Positions 61,637 through 64,000 of a stretch of 64,000 nucleotides of DNA are shown here, piece after piece. A program made the translations under genes and the position numbers. This stretch comes from Faecalibacter bovis (GTDB lineage Bacteria; Bacteroidota; Bacteroidia; Flavobacteriales; Weeksellaceae). The first letter of the stretch is position 1. Each line of letters begins with the position of its first letter. Under the pieces are notes generated by a model, which did no database searches, was not told the DNA's origin, and saw only the letters and a program-made list of their open reading frames with translations. Location of the stretch: positions 350,001-414,000 of the forward strand of contig NZ_CP072842.1 in assembly GCF_017948305.1 (NCBI RefSeq), read 5' to 3'.

Positions 61637-62252
61637 ATATTATAACGATATCATTATTATAGTTCGACTTATATAGTTTAATAGATCCTTTGTCTGGCGA
61701 TACCAAAACTAATTTATTGGTTTGACGAGCTAAAGCAATATCATCATAAGAATCTGTAAATAAATAATCAATTTTTTCATTGAAATTGATAAATCCAAAT
61801 TGGATTAAATTATGCAGCTTTTCTTCCTTATAATTTCCTGAAAATTTATTCTCTTTACTATTTGCTCCAATTATTATGAATTGATGATTTGGGAATAAAT
61901 AATTTATCGTTGCCTTAAGATAATGCGCAGGAGCAGCTGAAGATATTGCTATTTTATAATTTTGTTTTTGAAGTATAATTAGTTCTTTTCTACATTTTTC
62001 ATTCTTAAAATTTGAAATGAATTTCGCAAAAATATAATGATAACTTTGGTCCAATTTCACATTTAATAAAGCTTCTTTGAATTGATTGTGAGAAATTGAT
62101 TTAGTCAATTTTCTTTTCCATAACAACTCTAATATTTCGACTTTAAAATCAAATTTAACGATAGAATACATTAACACAAATACAATCCAAATTGGGAAAG
62201 TATTTACTTTTATCAAAGTTTTATCAAAATCGAAAACAGCTTTTTTATCCAT
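61635..62252 (-). CDS. HAD-superfamily (IB-type) phosphatase
   Basis: The 205-residue protein has the nucleophile motif VFDFDKTLIK at residues 6-15 (DxDxT), the Ser/Thr motif in IAISSAAPAHYLKATI near 103-118, and the acidic motif TDSYDDIALA near 164-173. A hydrophobic stretch, TFPIWIVFVLMYSIV near 18-32, lies in the cap region. HAD-IB enzymes dephosphorylate small phosphates such as phosphoserine; this one is grouped with a phosphoribosyltransferase (8 bp overlap) and a glycosyltransferase, so a sugar-phosphate or lipid-linked sugar is more likely. Substrate unknown. Confidence 0.8.
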   Translation of the reverse strand: MDKKAVFDFDKTLIKVNTFPIWIVFVLMYSIVKFDFKVEILELLWKRKLTKSISHNQFKEALLNVKLDQSYHYIFAKFISNFKNEKCRKELIILQKQNYKIAISSAAPAHYLKATINYLFPNHQFIIIGANSKENKFSGNYKEEKLHNLIQFGFINFNEKIDYLFTDSYDDIALARQTNKLVLVSPDKGSIKLYKSNYNNDIVII

Positions 62253-62829
62253 CTAATGACCAAGGAAATCGGATTAATACATTTTCATACAAAAAGAAAT
62301 CTGGCTTTAAAACCGATTTTTCATTTGTAACTACAACAGCTAAACTTTTTACTGCACTTTTATTTTCAATTAAATCCTGAACGTACTCTGTCACTTTTTT
62401 TAAAGTAACTCCAGAATCTACTGCATCATCAACAATCAAAATTTTATCGTAGGAATTAAAATCTATTGTTTCGTCCAAAATAATTTCTCTATCGTAATCG
62501 ATTGCTTTTTTTGTTAGCTGATCGTGTTCTACATTTCGTAAATAATCTAAAACAAAAAATGGAGTAATTTTAAAAATTGATCGAATCAATGATTTTCGAA
62601 AATCACTTTTCTTTTTTAGTGAAGTTGAAGGTCTTTGGCATTTAATAAATTTTAAATCCACCTTATTTCCTGATTTATTTAAAAGCTGAAATACATTTTC
62701 TGCAAGTGGTAATCCACCTTCTTTAATTCCTAAAATCAAAATTTTTGATGAATCAGATTTCCAATTCTTTAGAGTTTTTTCTAAAAAATGATTAAATACA
62801 TCTTGCTCAAAATTTACAACTTTCATCAA
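62245..62829 (-). CDS. Phosphoribosyltransferase-fold protein
   Basis: The 194-residue protein has the PRPP motif DKILIVDDAVDSGVTLKKV near 128-146, with Ser in place of the usual Thr after Asp (DSG for DTG). The N-terminal part has ILILGIKEGGLPLAENVFQLL near 29-49, like the base-binding half of PRTases. It could transfer phosphoribose to an unusual acceptor or act as a regulator. It overlaps the HAD gene by 8 bp and is 3 bp from the glycosyltransferase gene. Confidence 0.78.
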   Translation of the reverse strand: MMKVVNFEQDVFNHFLEKTLKNWKSDSSKILILGIKEGGLPLAENVFQLLNKSGNKVDLKFIKCQRPSTSLKKKSDFRKSLIRSIFKITPFFVLDYLRNVEHDQLTKKAIDYDREIILDETIDFNSYDKILIVDDAVDSGVTLKKVTEYVQDLIENKSAVKSLAVVVTNEKSVLKPDFFLYENVLIRFPWSLDG

Positions 62830-62832
62830 TAT

Positions 62833-64000
62833 TTAATTAAACTTCAACCAATCATCATAATAATTGACAACCAATTTTTCTTTGTTTTTTATTCTATCAG
62901 TAAATTTATTTAAATATATCGAATATGAATTATTGGAATTTAACAAATCAAACAAATACTTGGTTTCAATTTCATCAGCTTTCAGAATTTCATTTTCGTA
63001 ACCGCTTCCGTCCGCACCTTCAAAGTCTGAAATAACAGGAATTTTATTTTCTAACGCTTCAATTAATTTTGTCTTTACGCCACTTTCATTTTCAGAAAAA
63101 TTCAAGAAAAACTTAGCATTTTGATATAATTTCTGTAATTCAATAGGACTAATATTAAACCTAAAAGTAATTTTATCAGAATTATAAAAACTGTTTTTCA
63201 CTGAGTTTTCACGTTTAATTGATGAACATTTTCCTGCAATAATTATTTTAAAAATCCATAAATTATGTTCTTCTAAAAAAGAATTTATCTTTTTTAAAGC
63301 CTTCAAATTATCATCTAAATCTAAATTTCCGATGTAAAAAAAATCAATTGGTTTTTCTGAAATTTGAACCGAATCAGACGCTGTTTGATAAATTGGTAAA
63401 AAGCGATGATTGGTATCAACATGGGTTATGCTTTGGAAATTTAATTTGTCTTTTTCAGAAATATATAGAAAACCTTTAAACAGATTACTGTTCAAAATTC
63501 GTGATTCGTAGAACTTATATTTCCAGCTTTCTGTCAAAAAAAATATAGTTTTCAGACCTTTCGACGCTTTATACATATTTTTATAATACGCCATTTCGTC
63601 GTTATGCAATCTCAACCAAAATTCAGGATGTGAATTTCTTTTATCAAAAATCGAAATCAATTTCTTAATTGACTTTGTTGTCTTCATATGTTCAACCAAA
63701 ACAACCTTATAATTTGCTGTCTGAATAAAATCAATCTTTGAAAAATCAATTGTACGAACCTCAACTGAAAATGGTTGTACTTTAAATAATTTTAAAGCTT
63801 TTAAAGGCGAAACTTTTATTAATTCGATGTGGTAATTATCAATAATCGTTTCATTTTGTTTTATAAAATCCTCGAAAAATTGTTTTCGTTCTTCATCAAA
63901 ACAAGTACAAACTAAATCGATTTTAATATTTTTTGATTTAAAATATTCAAACTTCCTAACAATATCAATCACACCTCCATAATTCGTTGGATAAGGAGTA
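62833..64000 (-). CDS. Glycosyltransferase, GT-B fold, N-terminus beyond window
   Basis: At least 388 residues. Reading to the edge gives TPYPTNYGGVIDIVRKF ahead of an in-frame GTG at 63972, and this PxPxxxGG segment is a typical N-terminal GT-B loop, so the gene continues past 64000 and the GTG is internal. The C-terminal half has FFYIGNLDLDDNLKALKKINSFL, then FRFNISPIELQKLYQNAKFFLNFSENESGVKTKLIEALENKIPVISDFEGADG near the nucleotide-sugar site (ExGxxxKxxEAL...P). The acceptor and donor are unknown. It is the upstream gene of the cassette with the PRTase and HAD genes. Confidence 0.8.
   Translation of the reverse strand, partial: TPYPTNYGGVIDIVRKFEYFKSKNIKIDLVCTCFDEERKQFFEDFIKQNETIIDNYHIELIKVSPLKALKLFKVQPFSVEVRTIDFSKIDFIQTANYKVVLVEHMKTTKSIKKLISIFDKRNSHPEFWLRLHNDEMAYYKNMYKASKGLKTIFFLTESWKYKFYESRILNSNLFKGFLYISEKDKLNFQSITHVDTNHRFLPIYQTASDSVQISEKPIDFFYIGNLDLDDNLKALKKINSFLEEHNLWIFKIIIAGKCSSIKRENSVKNSFYNSDKITFRFNISPIELQKLYQNAKFFLNFSENESGVKTKLIEALENKIPVISDFEGADGSGYENEILKADEIETKYLFDLLNSNNSYSIYLNKFTDRIKNKEKLVVNYYDDWLKFN

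Noticed and set aside
63970-63972. GTG at 63972 as the start of the glycosyltransferase.
   Set aside because: The in-frame codons upstream to the window edge encode PYPTNYGG, a conserved GT-B loop, so the gene starts outside the window.

Overview
The window is a contiguous piece of an AT-rich bacterial chromosome that looks like a member of the phylum Bacteroidota, most likely class Flavobacteriia (Weeksellaceae or Flavobacteriaceae type; the genus cannot be fixed by reading). The grounds are the SusC/SusD pair, GLPGLI and outer-membrane beta-barrel proteins with short signal peptides ending in A-Q or S-Q, a DUF2723 protein, promoters of the TTTG-N19/21-TAnnTTTG type, few Shine-Dalgarno sequences, and gene pairings such as ileS/DksA-like/lspA and birA//rsfS-ftsH. 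I see no phage, insertion sequence, CRISPR array or defence island. Nearly all of it is well-packed core chromosome.

Layout. 1-9 kb: the 5' part of mutL (cut by the left edge), a PutP-type symporter, a DUF255 thioredoxin-like protein, 3-methyladenine glycosylase, an EamA exporter, a coupled operon SDR/ElaA-like GNAT/SGNH-like, and a UPF0104-type membrane protein. 9.15-9.81 kb: six identical tRNA-Val(UAC) genes in tandem behind one promoter, ending in one strong terminator. 9.8-14.8 kb: a small hypothetical gene, then lspA, a zinc-less DksA-like gene and ileS. 15-18.5 kb: an overlapping operon of a DUF4836-like lipoprotein, a small ABC ATPase and an FtsX/MacB-like permease. 18.5-20.6 kb: three outer-membrane beta-barrel genes. 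20.8-31 kb: a large DUF2723 membrane protein, guaB, and an orphan SusCD pair. 31-36.6 kb: rnhB, coaD-ddl, and divergently a PASTA protein with an RluD-type pseudouridine synthase, then a DEAD-box helicase. 36.6-44.8 kb, mostly minus strand: a beta-barrel gene with a non-ATG start, a dicarboxylate/glutamate symporter, cinA, two GLPGLI paralogues, lipA, galE, and a DegT-type sugar aminotransferase. 44.9-51.6 kb, plus strand: Kdo transferase, an AddA/RecB-like helicase-nuclease, uvrC and a small PLDc_N-like membrane protein. 51.6-51.94 kb: the one long gene-free stretch, which holds a candidate small RNA gene. 52-56.5 kb: gcvT, small membrane proteins, an NlpC/P60-like lipoprotein, peroxiredoxin, queD, idi, birA. 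56.6-61.6 kb: rsfS, ftsH, then LUD protein-cdsA-psd as a coupled phospholipid operon, and a small repeat-bearing lipoprotein. 61.6-64 kb: HAD phosphatase, phosphoribosyltransferase and a glycosyltransferase that runs off the right edge.

The genes mostly serve envelope building (kdtA, galE, DegT aminotransferase, cdsA, psd, ddl, lspA, DUF2723, GT/HAD/PRTase), translation and RNA (ileS, tRNA-Val, rsfS, RluD, DEAD-box), DNA repair (mutL, tag, uvrC, AddA-like, cinA) and cofactors (coaD, lipA, birA, queD, idi). The observations I would follow up first are the candidate sRNA at about 51.64-51.74 kb, the DUF4836/ABC operon, the HAD-PRTase-GT cassette at the right edge, and the homogenised tRNA-Val array. 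None of these is proven to be a new system from the sequence alone.
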